Shown one piece after another: positions 40,543 to 49,718 of a stretch of DNA of 64,000 nt. Origin of the DNA: JAGWBJ01 sp964291465 (GTDB lineage: Bacteria > Chloroflexota > Dehalococcoidia > Lucifugimonadales > JAGWBF01). Location of the stretch: positions 372,001 through 436,000 of the forward strand of contig OZ219928.1 of assembly GCA_964291465.2 (NCBI GenBank), written 5' to 3'. Made by a program: the position numbers and the translations under genes. The notes under the pieces were generated by a model, which was not told where the DNA came from, did not search any database, and was given only the letters and a program-made list of their open reading frames with translations. Every line of letters begins with the position of its first letter. Position 1 is the stretch's first letter.

Positions 40543-42005
40543 ACGACACAAACCGATCGAGACTCCTTGGAACGGCGCTCGCGATTGGCGTTGCGCTGGC
40601 CCTGGGAGCGGTTGTGACTACCTCGAATGGGCCAGTCCACGCCAACTCGTCTCCCGATTTGGAGGTGGGCACCCCAACGTCGGACAACTCGACCACCCAT
40701 ACGGGGGCATCTCTCACACTGTCGGCGACGGTGACCAATGCTGGCGATGGCGGGTCCGCCGCGACAACCCTCCGCTACTACCGGTCGACGGACGCAACGA
40801 TCACAACGTCGGACACGGAGGTGGGCACCGATGCGGTTGGCGCACTTGCGGCGGCGGGCACCAGCGATCAGTCGATTGATCTGACCGCGCCGTCAACGGC
40901 GGGCACGTACTACTACGGCGCGTGCGTGGATTCGGTGACCGGGGAGTCGGACACGTCAGACAACTGCTCGACTGCGTTGACGGTGACCGTGAACTTGCCG
41001 CCGGATCTGTCGATGACCAGGACGAACCGACTCACGTCCATCATATCCAGCGGCTTTGGCCCCGGAGCGACATTCTCACTGCAATCGGTCGTTGACAACC
41101 CAGGTGACGGGGCATCCACAGCCACGACAGTGCGGTACTACCATTCCACGGATACCACCATCACTACGTCGGACACGGAGGTGGGCACCAGCGCGGTCGG
41201 AGCGATTGCCGCGGGATCCCTCAGCGTCCAGAGTATCGAGCTGACCGCGCCGTCGACCGCAGGCACGTATTACTACGGGGCGTGCGTGGATACGGTGCCA
41301 GGAGAGTCCGACACGACCAACAACTGTTCGCGCACCAAATCGCTAGAAGTACCGGTGCCCGCTCCGAACCTGATGGTGTTCGACACTTCGGTGAGCGATG
41401 ACAGCCCGCCGACGGGAGGATCCTTCACTCTGTCGGTGACCGTGCACAACTTTGGCGCCTTGGGGTCGGACGCGACGACGCTACGATACTACCGCGGTTT
41501 GAACTATTGGTTCATCTCGCCATCGGACGTAGAGGTGGGGACCGACGCGGTCGGCGCCATCGCGTCGGCCGGCGACAGTCCGCAATCGATCGAATTGGCC
41601 GCGCCGTCGACGGTTGGCACCTACTACTACTATGCGTGTGTGGACGCGGTGACGAATGAGACGGTAACAGGGGAGGATAACTGTTCGCTGGATGCTCGTG
41701 TGACCGTTGTAAACACGCCGGCAACGGGTTCGCCGACCATTGCCGGGACTGCCCAGGTGGGTCAGACGCTTACGGCGAGCACAACCGGGGTCTCCGACCA
41801 CGATGGCCTCACCAACGTGACCTACAGCTACCAGTGGCTGGCCGACGACACCGAAATCGACGGGGCGACCAGCTCCACCTACACGGTCCAGTCAACAGAC
41901 AACGGCAAGGTCATCAAGGTGCAGGTCACCTTCACGGACGACGGGGGCAGCGATGAGTCGCTGGCCAGCGAGGGAACGTCGGCGGTGGTATTGGGCGGAC
42001 TGTGA
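40539..42005 (+). CDS. Array gene 1: secreted protein, three CARDB repeats plus Ig-like module
   Basis: 488 residues from TTG 40539. Signal peptide of class A: RLLGTALAIGVALALGAVV then GPVHANS. Three CARDB-like (cell adhesion related domain in bacteria) repeats of about 110 residues follow, each with FTLSATVTNAGDG, TTLRYYRSTDATITTSDTEV and TYYYGACVDSV...DNCS-type elements; the two Cys of each repeat probably form a disulfide. Residues about 390-488 are the common Ig-like module (SGTAQVGQTLTA, YQWLADDTEIDGA, STYTVQSTDNGKVIKVQV) ending in SAVVLGGL. No cell-wall anchor is seen. The TGA overlaps the next start (TGATG). Confidence 0.8.
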   Translation: MNDTNRSRLLGTALAIGVALALGAVVTTSNGPVHANSSPDLEVGTPTSDNSTTHTGASLTLSATVTNAGDGGSAATTLRYYRSTDATITTSDTEVGTDAVGALAAAGTSDQSIDLTAPSTAGTYYYGACVDSVTGESDTSDNCSTALTVTVNLPPDLSMTRTNRLTSIISSGFGPGATFSLQSVVDNPGDGASTATTVRYYHSTDTTITTSDTEVGTSAVGAIAAGSLSVQSIELTAPSTAGTYYYGACVDTVPGESDTTNNCSRTKSLEVPVPAPNLMVFDTSVSDDSPPTGGSFTLSVTVHNFGALGSDATTLRYYRGLNYWFISPSDVEVGTDAVGAIASAGDSPQSIELAAPSTVGTYYYYACVDAVTNETVTGEDNCSLDARVTVVNTPATGSPTIAGTAQVGQTLTASTTGVSDHDGLTNVTYSYQWLADDTEIDGATSSTYTVQSTDNGKVIKVQVTFTDDGGSDESLASEGTSAVVLGGL

Positions 42006-43390
42006 TGAACGAGGCCAAAGGAATCAGACCAAGTCTGCCATGGGTCGCGCTAGCCAGCGCGCTCGTGCTCATTGTCAGTCTAACACCGACTGCCCTGGCT
42101 CAGAGCCAGAGCAGCGACGCCATCCTCAGCGGGTTGACGCTGAGTAACGTGGACTTCGGCACCTTTGCATCCGGAACCACGTCCTACACGGCCAACGTTG
42201 CCAATCGCGTGAAGGAGACCACTGTCACTCCCACCGCGAACCATTCAGGGGCCAAGTACGTCGTAAAGCTGGATGGCGTTGAAGATTCCGATGGCGTTGT
42301 TTCGCTGAGTGTGGGAAGCAACACCATCGCAATAGAGGTAACCGCCGAAGATGAGGAGACCACCCAGACATACACCGTGACGGTGACCCGCGCTGAGAAC
42401 ACCCCCGCGACTGGGAAGCCCACCATGAGCGGCACTGCCGAGGTGGGGGGGAAGCTGACGGTAAGTTTCTCGGGCATTGCCGATGAGGATGGCATTGATC
42501 TGGACGGCAATTGGTTCAACGGAACATACGAAATCTACTTCATCAGCAGTTGTGCCGGGCACATGGACACGGTTCTTCTGTATTACGAACCGAGCCACAG
42601 CCTTTACGAGTCCAGTCTGCGGTTTCAATATACGGTGCCTTGGAAGGCAGCTGGGTCATCGATCATGGCGAGGGTTATGTTTGCCGATGAGGGGGGTGAC
42701 CAAGAGGTTCTCTATAGCGACCCCTCAGCGGTTATACCAGGTCCGATCGAGGGCTTGGTACTTGTGGACACGTCCGACCAGACCGAACTGGAGACGATGG
42801 ACTGCGAGGAGTTTTTGGACGACACCCCCGAGATTGTTCTCGACGCCAATGGCACCTACACGTTCCGGGTGGAGTTGGCGGATGATGCAGATGTAGGAAG
42901 CGTCTCCTGGGATCGCGACAATGGTGGCTTTACCAGGACCGACGACGCCTCACCCTTTACGCTCTACGGTGAAGATGGCGACGGTAACCTCTCGGGCAGG
43001 GGGTTTTCCGCCGGGACGCACTTTGTCAAGGCGACGGCGTACTCTGCAGATAGCGAAAAGGTGCAGAACCCATCTTTGGCCTTTGTCGTCCGGCATGACA
43101 CTCCGGCAACCGGCGCACCGACCATAAGCGGCACCGCACAGGTGGGACAGACCCTCACCGCAAGCACTTCCGGAATCTCCGATTCCGACGGTCTCACCAG
43201 CGTGGCCTACAGCTACCAGTGGTTGGTTGACGACACAGAAATCGACGGGGCGACGAGTTCCACCTACACGGTCCAGTCATCGGACAATGGCAAGGTCATC
43301 AAGGTACGCGTCACCTTCAGAGACGACGCGGGGACCCGTGAGTCGTTGACCAGCGACGGAACGTCGGCAGTGGTCATGGGTGGGTTGTGA
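42005..43390 (+). CDS. Array gene 2: secreted protein, cadherin-like repeat plus Ig-like modules
   Basis: 461 residues from ATG 42005. Class B signal peptide: LPWVALASALVLIVSLTPTALAQ. Residues about 38-130 form one cadherin-like beta-sandwich repeat (LSGLTLSNVDFGTFASGTTS to QTYTVTVTR). Next comes a diverged Ig-like module (PTMSGTAEVGGKLTVSFSGI), a middle domain with two Cys (DCEEFLDDTPEIVLDANGTY) not seen in other members, and the standard C-terminal module. The middle domain could be the part that gives this member its specificity. Ends in SAVVMGGL; its TGA overlaps the ATG of gene 3. Confidence 0.75.
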   Translation: MNEAKGIRPSLPWVALASALVLIVSLTPTALAQSQSSDAILSGLTLSNVDFGTFASGTTSYTANVANRVKETTVTPTANHSGAKYVVKLDGVEDSDGVVSLSVGSNTIAIEVTAEDEETTQTYTVTVTRAENTPATGKPTMSGTAEVGGKLTVSFSGIADEDGIDLDGNWFNGTYEIYFISSCAGHMDTVLLYYEPSHSLYESSLRFQYTVPWKAAGSSIMARVMFADEGGDQEVLYSDPSAVIPGPIEGLVLVDTSDQTELETMDCEEFLDDTPEIVLDANGTYTFRVELADDADVGSVSWDRDNGGFTRTDDASPFTLYGEDGDGNLSGRGFSAGTHFVKATAYSADSEKVQNPSLAFVVRHDTPATGAPTISGTAQVGQTLTASTSGISDSDGLTSVAYSYQWLVDDTEIDGATSSTYTVQSSDNGKVIKVRVTFRDDAGTRESLTSDGTSAVVMGGL

Positions 43391-44865
43391 TGAACACCGC
43401 AAAGCGACTTGAATTCAGGGGAACGTCCATCACGCTTGGCACATTGCTGGCGCTGGCCCTAGCAGCGGTGGTGATGACCTCGAATGCGACCGTCCACGCC
43501 AACTCATCTCCCGATCTGGAGGTGGGGACCCCGACGGTGGACAACTCGACCACCCATACGGGGGCATCTCTCACACTGTCGGCGACGGTGACCAACGCTG
43601 GCGACGGCGACTCGGCCGCGACAACCCTCCGATACTACCGGTCGACGGACGCAACGATCACAACGTCGGACACGGAGGTGGGCACCGATGCGGTTGGCGC
43701 ACTTGCGGCGGCGGGCACCAGCGATCAGTCGATTGATCTGACCGCGCCGTCAACGGCGGGCACGTACTACTACGGCGCGTGCGTGGATTCGGTGACCGGG
43801 GAGTCGGACACGTCAGACAACTGCTCGACTGCGTTGACAGTGACCGTGAACTTGCCGCCGGATCTGTCGATGACCAGGTCGAACCGGCTCAGGGTTTCGA
43901 GACCCAGCGGCTTTGTCCCCGGTGGGACATTCTCACTGCGATCGGTCGTCGACAACGCAGGTGACGGGGCATCCACAGCCACGACAGTGCGGTACTACCA
44001 TTCCACGGATACCACCATCACTACGGCCGACACGGAGGTGGGCACCAGCGCGGTCGGAGCGATTGCCGCGGGATCCCTCAGCACCCAGAGTATCGAGCTG
44101 ACCGCGCCGTCGACCGCAGGCACGTACTACTACGGAGCGTGCGTGGACATGGTGCCAGGAGAGTCCGACACAACCAACAACTGTTCTCGCGCCGCAACGC
44201 TGGTAATACCGGTGCTCAGTCCAGACCTGAGCCTGGACCATCAACCCTCGCTGAGCGATGACAGCCCGTCCACAGGTGGTTCTTTCACCTTGCATTTGTA
44301 TGTGTCCAACCCAGGACTCCAGCAGGCGGGGGCGACAACGCTCCGCTACTATCAGTCCACGGATACCACGATTACGCCGTCAGAAGATACACAGGTGAGC
44401 ACCCTGAGTGTCCCCGCGCTTGGGCCGAAGCACCACCCGGTCTTAATGTCAAACCCTCTGACGGCGCCGTCAACAGTCGGCACCTACTACTACTACGGGT
44501 GCGTGGACGCGGTGACGGACGAGACGAATACGACGAACAACTGCTCGCAGTATGTAACCGTTTCTGTTGAGAACACGCCGGCAACCGGCGCGCCAACCAT
44601 CAGTGGAACGGCGCAAGTGGGCCAGACGCTTACGGCAAGCACAACCGGGGTCTCCGACCATGACGGCCTCACCAACGTGACCTACAGCTACCAGTGGCTG
44701 GCCGACGACACCGAAATCGACGGGGCGACCAGCTCCACCTACACGGTCCAGTCAACAGACAACGGCAAGGTCATCAAGGTGCAGGGCACCTTCACGGACG
44801 ACGGGGGCAGCGATGAGACGGTGACCAGCGAGGGGACGTCGGCGGTGGTGATGGGCGGACTGTAA
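43390..44865 (+). CDS. Array gene 3: secreted protein, three CARDB repeats plus Ig-like module
   Basis: 491 residues from ATG 43390. Class A signal peptide (LEFRGTSITLGTLLALALAA, VHANS). Three CARDB-like repeats; the first is nearly identical to repeat 1 of array gene 1, also at the DNA level, while the third (LSLDHQPSLSDDSPSTGGSF onward) differs strongly. Paired Cys are kept in each repeat. The Ig-like module is nearly identical to that of gene 1, including the less common GVSDHDGLTN. The pattern of near-identical and divergent blocks points to recombination between array members. TAATG overlap with gene 4. Confidence 0.8.
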   Translation: MNTAKRLEFRGTSITLGTLLALALAAVVMTSNATVHANSSPDLEVGTPTVDNSTTHTGASLTLSATVTNAGDGDSAATTLRYYRSTDATITTSDTEVGTDAVGALAAAGTSDQSIDLTAPSTAGTYYYGACVDSVTGESDTSDNCSTALTVTVNLPPDLSMTRSNRLRVSRPSGFVPGGTFSLRSVVDNAGDGASTATTVRYYHSTDTTITTADTEVGTSAVGAIAAGSLSTQSIELTAPSTAGTYYYGACVDMVPGESDTTNNCSRAATLVIPVLSPDLSLDHQPSLSDDSPSTGGSFTLHLYVSNPGLQQAGATTLRYYQSTDTTITPSEDTQVSTLSVPALGPKHHPVLMSNPLTAPSTVGTYYYYGCVDAVTDETNTTNNCSQYVTVSVENTPATGAPTISGTAQVGQTLTASTTGVSDHDGLTNVTYSYQWLADDTEIDGATSSTYTVQSTDNGKVIKVQGTFTDDGGSDETVTSEGTSAVVMGGL

Positions 44866-46493
44866 TGAAGGAGGCCAAAGGAATGAGAATTCTCAGATCA
44901 AATCTGCCATGGGCCGCGCTAGCCGGCGCGCTCGTGCTTATTGTCGGTCTGACACCAACGGTCCTGGCTCAGAGCCAGAGCAGCGACGCCACCCTGAGCG
45001 GTCTGACGCTGAGTAACGTGGACTTCGGCACCTTTGCATCCGGAACCACCTCTTACACGGCCAGCGTCGCGAGCACTGTCACGCAGACGACCGTGACGCC
45101 CACGACCACCCATTCCGGAGCGACCTACGCCATCAAACGCGATCTCGACACCGATGCGGACGGGGAGATCGATCTCCGATCGGGCTGCAACAACATCGCC
45201 GTCGAGGTGACGGCTGAGGATGGGCAGACAACACAGACCTACACCGTAGCCGTCACCGTCCTGGATGCCTCATACGCCAATCTCTGCGACCTGAAGATGA
45301 GCGGTCTGAAAATTGAAGATTGGACGACCGATGAAGCCTTCAGGCCGCGCAGCTTGAGCTACGACGCCGACACCGTCCCCTTCGAAACCAGCCAGACGAC
45401 CGTAACCTACTCACTCGGGGACCCGGATGCGAGCGTCGTCGTCACGAGTGAAAACGGTACGTACGCGGACGGCATCGTCCCGCTGGACGCCGGGGGGTTC
45501 ACGACCCTCAAGGTCTCGGTCACTTCTGAGGATGGCCAGACGACCACAACCTACTCAGTACTTGTTTTTCGATTCCCAGGCTCGAACGACGCGAGACTCA
45601 GATGGCTAACACTGAGCGACGTAAAATTCGGCAGTTTTGACAGGGAAAGGGTCTCCTACACAGCCAGCGAACATGAAGATGTTGCCCACACAACTACGGA
45701 GACGACCGTCACTGTCTGGACTTCTGACGACGACGCAAGCTATGTCATCAAGCTGGACGGCGTCGAAGATGATGACGGCGTCATCCCGCTGGCTGTGGGC
45801 GACAACGTCATTACGGTTGAAGTCACCGCACAGGATGGCACGACCACCAGGACGTACACGGTAACCGTTAAGCGCCCGGCGACGGTTTCGACCAACACCA
45901 GGATCTACCGACTGGTGTTGAGCGACGTAGACATCGGGCTTGGTGTCGGCAGAGGCGCATACAACATCGCTGCCTACCTTCCATGGGAGGGAACTGTCGG
46001 CCCCAGCATCTCTGAGACAACCGTGACGGCGGACCTTACGCACATCGGGGGAAGTTACATCGTGAAGATCGGCGGCGTGGAGGACTCTGACCACACGGTC
46101 CCGCTGGCCACGGGAAGCAACACCATCACGATTGAGGTCACTGCCGAGGACGGAGTAACCACCGAGTCCTACACCGCGACGGTGACCCGCAGCGCCGCAA
46201 ATACTCCGGCAACGGGTGCTCCCACCATCAGTGGAACGGCGCAGGTGGGACAGACCCTGACAGCAAATACGACGGGAATCTCCGATGACGATGGCCTGGG
46301 CAGCGTTAGCTACAGCTACCAGTGGCTGGCCGACGACGACGATATAGATGGGGCGACCAGAAGGACCTACACGGTGCAGTCATCCGACAACGGCAAGGTC
46401 ATCAAGGTGCAGGTCACCTTCACCGACGACGCGGGCAATGACGAGACATTGACTAGTGCAGGGACGGAAGCGGTGGTATTGGGCGGGCTGTGA
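44865..46493 (+). CDS. Array gene 4: secreted protein, four cadherin-like repeats plus Ig-like module
   Basis: 542 residues from ATG 44865. Class B signal peptide (NLPWAALAGALVLIVGLTPT, VLAQ). Four cadherin-like repeats, each beginning with a variant of DATLSGLTLSNVDFG and closing with VTAEDGQTTQTYTV-type strands; the second and third are the most diverged. There are few Cys. The C-terminal Ig-like module ends in EAVVLGGL. This is the last member before the insertion; the following base run GTGTATATG already belongs to the inserted DNA. Confidence 0.8.
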   Translation: MKEAKGMRILRSNLPWAALAGALVLIVGLTPTVLAQSQSSDATLSGLTLSNVDFGTFASGTTSYTASVASTVTQTTVTPTTTHSGATYAIKRDLDTDADGEIDLRSGCNNIAVEVTAEDGQTTQTYTVAVTVLDASYANLCDLKMSGLKIEDWTTDEAFRPRSLSYDADTVPFETSQTTVTYSLGDPDASVVVTSENGTYADGIVPLDAGGFTTLKVSVTSEDGQTTTTYSVLVFRFPGSNDARLRWLTLSDVKFGSFDRERVSYTASEHEDVAHTTTETTVTVWTSDDDASYVIKLDGVEDDDGVIPLAVGDNVITVEVTAQDGTTTRTYTVTVKRPATVSTNTRIYRLVLSDVDIGLGVGRGAYNIAAYLPWEGTVGPSISETTVTADLTHIGGSYIVKIGGVEDSDHTVPLATGSNTITIEVTAEDGVTTESYTATVTRSAANTPATGAPTISGTAQVGQTLTANTTGISDDDGLGSVSYSYQWLADDDDIDGATRRTYTVQSSDNGKVIKVQVTFTDDAGNDETLTSAGTEAVVLGGL

Positions 46494-46499
46494 GTGTAT

Positions 46500-47452
46500 A
46501 TGTCCACCAAGAAGGCCCCTGGCAAGCACTACCGCAAAGGTATCAGCCTGATAGAGGCCATCGAGCAGTTCGGAGACGACGCTAAGGCGGAGGCGTGGTT
46601 CGTGGCCCGCCGTTGGCCCAACGGCATCCGATGCCCTGGGTGCGACAGTGACGCCATAGCTCCCAGGACTTCCAAGCGCCAGACTCCCCAGTACCACTGC
46701 AAGGGCTGCAAGGCCAACTTCACCGTCAAGACCGGCACCATCATGCACGACTCCAAACTCTCCCTCGGCAAGTGGGCCTTGGCCTTCTACCTCTACAGCA
46801 CCCACCTGAAGGGCGTGTCCAGCATGAACGAGGCCAATGGCACCTGGCCCACCGGATCCGGGAAACGTGGAATGACGAGACGGCACGGATGGCCGGGCCG
46901 GTGGAGGCCGACGAGACGTACTTCGGCGGCAAGGAGGCCAACAAGCACAAGGGGAAGAAGCTACGGGCCGGCCGGGGCACCGTGGGCAAGACGGCGGTCG
47001 CAGGGCTGAAGGACCGGGCCACCAACACGGTCAAGGCCCAGGTGGTGGAGTCCACGGACGCCAAGACCCTCCAGGGGTTCGTCCACCGGAACACGGAGCC
47101 CGGTACCCAGGTCTACACCGACGAGGCTGCGGCCTACCAGGGCCTGGGCCGGAAGCACGAGACGGTCAGGCACAGCGTCTCCGAGTACGTCCGGGGCATG
47201 GCCCACACGAACGGCCTAGAGTCCTTCTGGTCGATGTTGAAGCGGGGTCACGACGGGGTGTACCACCATTTCAGCCCGAAACACCTGGGCCGGTACGTTA
47301 GCGAGTTCGAGGGACGGCACAACAGTCGGCCCCTGGACACTGCCGACCAACTGTCCCTGATGGCCCGGAAGTCCATAGGCAAGCGGCTCACCTACGACCG
47401 GCTGATAGGCCCGAAGGAGACCCGCCAGCCGTTGCTACTGTCCGGATTTTAA
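46500..47452 (+). pseudogene. IS1595-family transposase, frameshifted by a short deletion
   Basis: The first frame (ATG 46500) has the N-terminal zinc ribbon (IRCPGCDSDA and YHCKGCKANF) and LYSTHLKGVSSM. The family continues in the other frame from WHLAHRIRETWNDETARM near 46835. About a dozen residues normally found between these segments are missing and the frame has shifted, so a deletion not divisible by three occurred. The DDE-type residues survive in the second frame: VEADETYFGGKE, VYTDEAAAYQG and NGLESFWSMLKRG. The second frame ends at 47452 (LLLSGF). The transposase cannot be made as one protein. Confidence 0.8.
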
Positions 47453-47536
47453 GAACGGGATGGAACATTTGTAGCCTTGACTTCGGCCATTCTTCTACCG
47501 GACAATCCCCCCGAAGCCTGCGCAAGGGAGGCCCCC

Positions 47537-48901
47537 ATGCTCGGGACCGATCCGAACCGTCTGTACTTCGGGGATTGCCTGGAGGTCATGCGGGAGGACA
47601 TCCCCGCCGAGTCCGTGGACCTCATCTACCTGGACCCGCCCTTCAACTCCAAGCGCCTCTATAACGCCTTCATTGGGGGTGCCCAGTGGGTAGCCTTCGA
47701 CGACACTTGGCGCTGGCACGAAGCCATAGAGGACTTCGACCAGGTGGCGGGTCAGCCCCAGTACAAGGGCATCATGGAGGGGCTCAGGCTGATGTTGGGG
47801 GAAGGCCCCCAACTGGCCTATCTGTCCTACATGGCAAACCGGCTGGTGGAGTGTCACCGGGTCCTGAAACCCACCGGCAGCATCTATCTCCACTGCGACC
47901 CCACCATGAGCCACTACTTGAAGACCGTCATGGACGGGGTTTTCGACCGCCGTAACTTCAGGAATGAGATCACCTGGCGGTACAAGAAGTACCAGAAGGC
48001 CAACATGCATCACTTCGCGCGGAATTCCGACCGTGTCCTGTATTACCTTCGGTCTGACCGCGCTGCATTCAGCCCACTATTCGTGCCGTTGAAGACCCCA
48101 AGGCGTTACCTGAAGCGCACCTGGGACAAAGCCACCAAGCGCATCGTCAACGCGAAAGACGCCAACGGCCATGTCCAGTACATCACGGTCGACAAGGAGA
48201 AGATCGACGACGTTTGGGACTTGCCGTATTTGATGCCAGCGGCCAAGGAGAGGCTAGGCTACCCGACTCAGAAGCCCGTCGCCCTCCTAGAGCGAATCAT
48301 TGAGGCCAGCTCCGAACCCGGCGACGTGGTGCTTGACCCGTTCTGTGGCTGCGGCACCACCATTCATGCCGCTCAGAACCTCGGTCGCCGGTGGGTGGGC
48401 ATAGACATCTGCGTGAACGCCTGCAAGGTCATCGAACAGCGTCTCCGGGGCCACTTCGACAGCCTATGGGACACCATCGAGTTCCGCGGGATGCCCAAGA
48501 CCCGCGACGATGCCCGTTTCATGGCCCAGGACGACCCATTCCGCTTCGAGCGGTGGGCAGTGTCCCTTGTAGACGGGATGGAACCCAACAAGAAGCAGCG
48601 GGGAGACGGTGGGATAGACGGTCGTGGCCGACTGCCCATCAAGAAGGGCCACTTCGTCGACCTCGTGTCCCAGGCCAAAGGTGGGAAGACTGGCCCTGGG
48701 CATGTCCAAGCTCTCAATGGGGCTCGGTTGCAGACCGGGGCGGACCTGGGCATATTCACCTGCTTCGAGGACAAGGTGACGAACGGGATGCGGGATGCCG
48801 CCGCGAATACCGGGAAGTTCATGAGTGCTCCGGTGGTGCAGATATACACGGTGGAAGACTACTTTGAAGGCCGGAAGCCGGAGCTGCCGGTCGCCGCGTA
48901 G
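47537..48901 (+). CDS. DNA methyltransferase fused to an Mrr-like endonuclease domain
   Basis: 454 residues from ATG 47537, with GGAGG 5 bases upstream; TTG 47477 is rejected. The methyltransferase is of the beta class: motif IV DLIYLDPPFNSK near residue 40, then GSIYLHCDPTMSHYLK, YPTQKPVALLERII and motif I VVLDPFCGCGTTIHAAQ near residue 275. The last 120 residues (FRFERWAVSLVDGMEPNKK, GDGGIDGRGRL, VDLVSQAKGG) form a PD-(D/E)XK fold with an Asp and a Q-x-K signature, as in Mrr-type restriction endonucleases. It may be a single-chain restriction-modification enzyme. The target site cannot be read from the sequence. Confidence 0.85.
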   Translation: MLGTDPNRLYFGDCLEVMREDIPAESVDLIYLDPPFNSKRLYNAFIGGAQWVAFDDTWRWHEAIEDFDQVAGQPQYKGIMEGLRLMLGEGPQLAYLSYMANRLVECHRVLKPTGSIYLHCDPTMSHYLKTVMDGVFDRRNFRNEITWRYKKYQKANMHHFARNSDRVLYYLRSDRAAFSPLFVPLKTPRRYLKRTWDKATKRIVNAKDANGHVQYITVDKEKIDDVWDLPYLMPAAKERLGYPTQKPVALLERIIEASSEPGDVVLDPFCGCGTTIHAAQNLGRRWVGIDICVNACKVIEQRLRGHFDSLWDTIEFRGMPKTRDDARFMAQDDPFRFERWAVSLVDGMEPNKKQRGDGGIDGRGRLPIKKGHFVDLVSQAKGGKTGPGHVQALNGARLQTGADLGIFTCFEDKVTNGMRDAAANTGKFMSAPVVQIYTVEDYFEGRKPELPVAA

Positions 48902-48910
48902 GAGAACGCC

Positions 48911-49090
48911 ATGCCGCGCAAGAAGAAGCCCAGGGGCCGTCCTCCCAAGCACCCTATGCCGGAGCGTATAGACGCCAGCCCGGAGGAGATTGCTGAGGTG
49001 GTGCTCCGGGCCAAGCCGAAAGAGACTTGGCGGTACGAGGAAGAGGCCGGAAAGACGCGCCGGAAGAAGCCCGAAGGCATCAGCGGGTGA
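48911..49090 (+). CDS. Small basic protein with AT-hook-like motif
   Basis: 59 residues from ATG 48911, 9 bases after the methyltransferase stop with GGAG upstream. The N-terminus RKKKPRGRPPKHP contains an AT-hook-like RGRP core that could bind the minor groove of DNA. The remainder is charged and probably helical. The stop overlaps the GTG of the next small frame. It is too short for a family assignment; proximity suggests a helper of the methyltransferase fusion or a phage-derived gene. Confidence 0.5.
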   Translation: MPRKKKPRGRPPKHPMPERIDASPEEIAEVVLRAKPKETWRYEEEAGKTRRKKPEGISG

Positions 49091-49233
49091 AGGTTGCGGC
49101 GGCTATCGGCGGAGCGGTTGGCGTCGGCGTGTGGTGGGGGCTGTGTCAGCGGGGGATGGACTGGCGACCGGCGCTGGTGCTTGGCTCGTGCGTTGGCGCT
49201 CTAGTCTTTGCAGTCGCCCTCGCAGCGTCTTGA
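49087..49233 (+). CDS. Possible small membrane protein
   Basis: 48 residues from GTG 49087, overlapping the previous stop as GTGA. Two hydrophobic segments (AAAIGGAVGVGVWWGLC and LVLGSCVGALVFAVALAA) suggest a two-pass membrane peptide. A minus-strand frame at 49103-49324 covers the same bases and is also plausible, so only one of the two may be real. Confidence 0.35.
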   Translation: MKVAAAIGGAVGVGVWWGLCQRGMDWRPALVLGSCVGALVFAVALAAS

Positions 49234-49324
49234 GATTGAAGTAGAACACCACCAAGAAGCCCGTGGCTAGGAGCCCGGCTAGGCTCTGCGCGATGAATGC
49301 TACTCGGATGCTCAAGTCGTCCAC
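49103..49324 (-). CDS. Possible small single-pass membrane protein
   Basis: 73 residues from ATG 49324. One transmembrane segment (LAGLLATGFLVVFYFNL) is followed by a basic, Pro/Ala-rich tail. A TATAAT box lies a few bases upstream on the minus strand, which would make a leaderless transcript; no SD is seen. Competes with the plus-strand frame at 49087-49233. Confidence 0.35.
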   Translation of the reverse strand: MDDLSIRVAFIAQSLAGLLATGFLVVFYFNLKTLRGRLQRLERQRTSQAPAPVASPSPADTAPTTRRRQPLRR

Positions 49325-49363
49325 CAGGGGATTATACCATGCTGAGGGAGGTGGCGAGACGGC

Positions 49364-49537
49364 ATGACGACGAACGACGAGGCCCCCCAGGTGTTCTATG
49401 TGGACCCGGACCGGATGGCGGCGGCCGCGATGCTGGACGGGGACAACGCTCCGACCCTTACGGACGAGCAGTTTGAGGCGCTGGTGGAGGAGATGAAGCA
49501 GTCCCGCCTCCGGGCGGAAGAGGGACTGGAGCGGTGA
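49364..49537 (+). CDS. Small acidic protein
   Basis: 57 residues from ATG 49364; GGGAGG lies 13 bases upstream. The product is acidic and Met/Ala-rich (VDPDRMAAAAMLDGDN, then EQFEALVEEMKQSRLRAEE), probably helical. No family recognised. Its stop overlaps the GTG of the next frame (GTGA). Such chains of tiny coupled genes are typical of phage or plasmid DNA. Confidence 0.45.
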   Translation: MTTNDEAPQVFYVDPDRMAAAAMLDGDNAPTLTDEQFEALVEEMKQSRLRAEEGLER

Positions 49538-49674
49538 CGACAGTCACCCTGGCCATATTCGATACTGAGAGGTTCCCATTCTTGAAAGACGTGTTGCTAC
49601 TGTTACCACTTGTGGTCTTGGCCTTGGTGGGGGTGGGACTGGTAGTCTACTGGAACAAGCATCGGAGCCCTTAG
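49534..49674 (+). CDS. Small single-pass membrane protein
   Basis: 46 residues from GTG 49534, overlapping the previous stop by 4 bases. A single long hydrophobic segment (VLLLLPLVVLALVGVGLVVY) is flanked by charged ends. Function unknown. Confidence 0.4.
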   Translation: MTTVTLAIFDTERFPFLKDVLLLLPLVVLALVGVGLVVYWNKHRSP

Positions 49675-49718
49675 TTAGACCCGCTTCCTTGGTACACAGG
49701 TATATAATTCCCAAAGGA

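Larger units (their letters stand above)
46494..49711 (+). mobile_element. Insertion of about 3.2 kb splitting the array
   Basis: The left boundary is directly after the TGA of array gene 4. The right boundary is set by array gene 5, whose similarity to gene 4 resumes at CCAAAGGAATGAG near 49711; about 20 bases of the normal junction (ATGAAGGAGG) are replaced. GTATAT occurs near both ends. The insert carries a broken IS1595-type transposase, a methyltransferase-endonuclease fusion and four tiny genes. Clear terminal inverted repeats were not found, so the exact element ends are uncertain. Confidence 0.6.

Noticed and set aside
46494..47009. Programmed frameshifting in the IS1595-type transposase
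   Set aside because: Besides the shift, about a dozen conserved residues are missing between the frames and there is no slippery heptamer, so a deletion is the better explanation.
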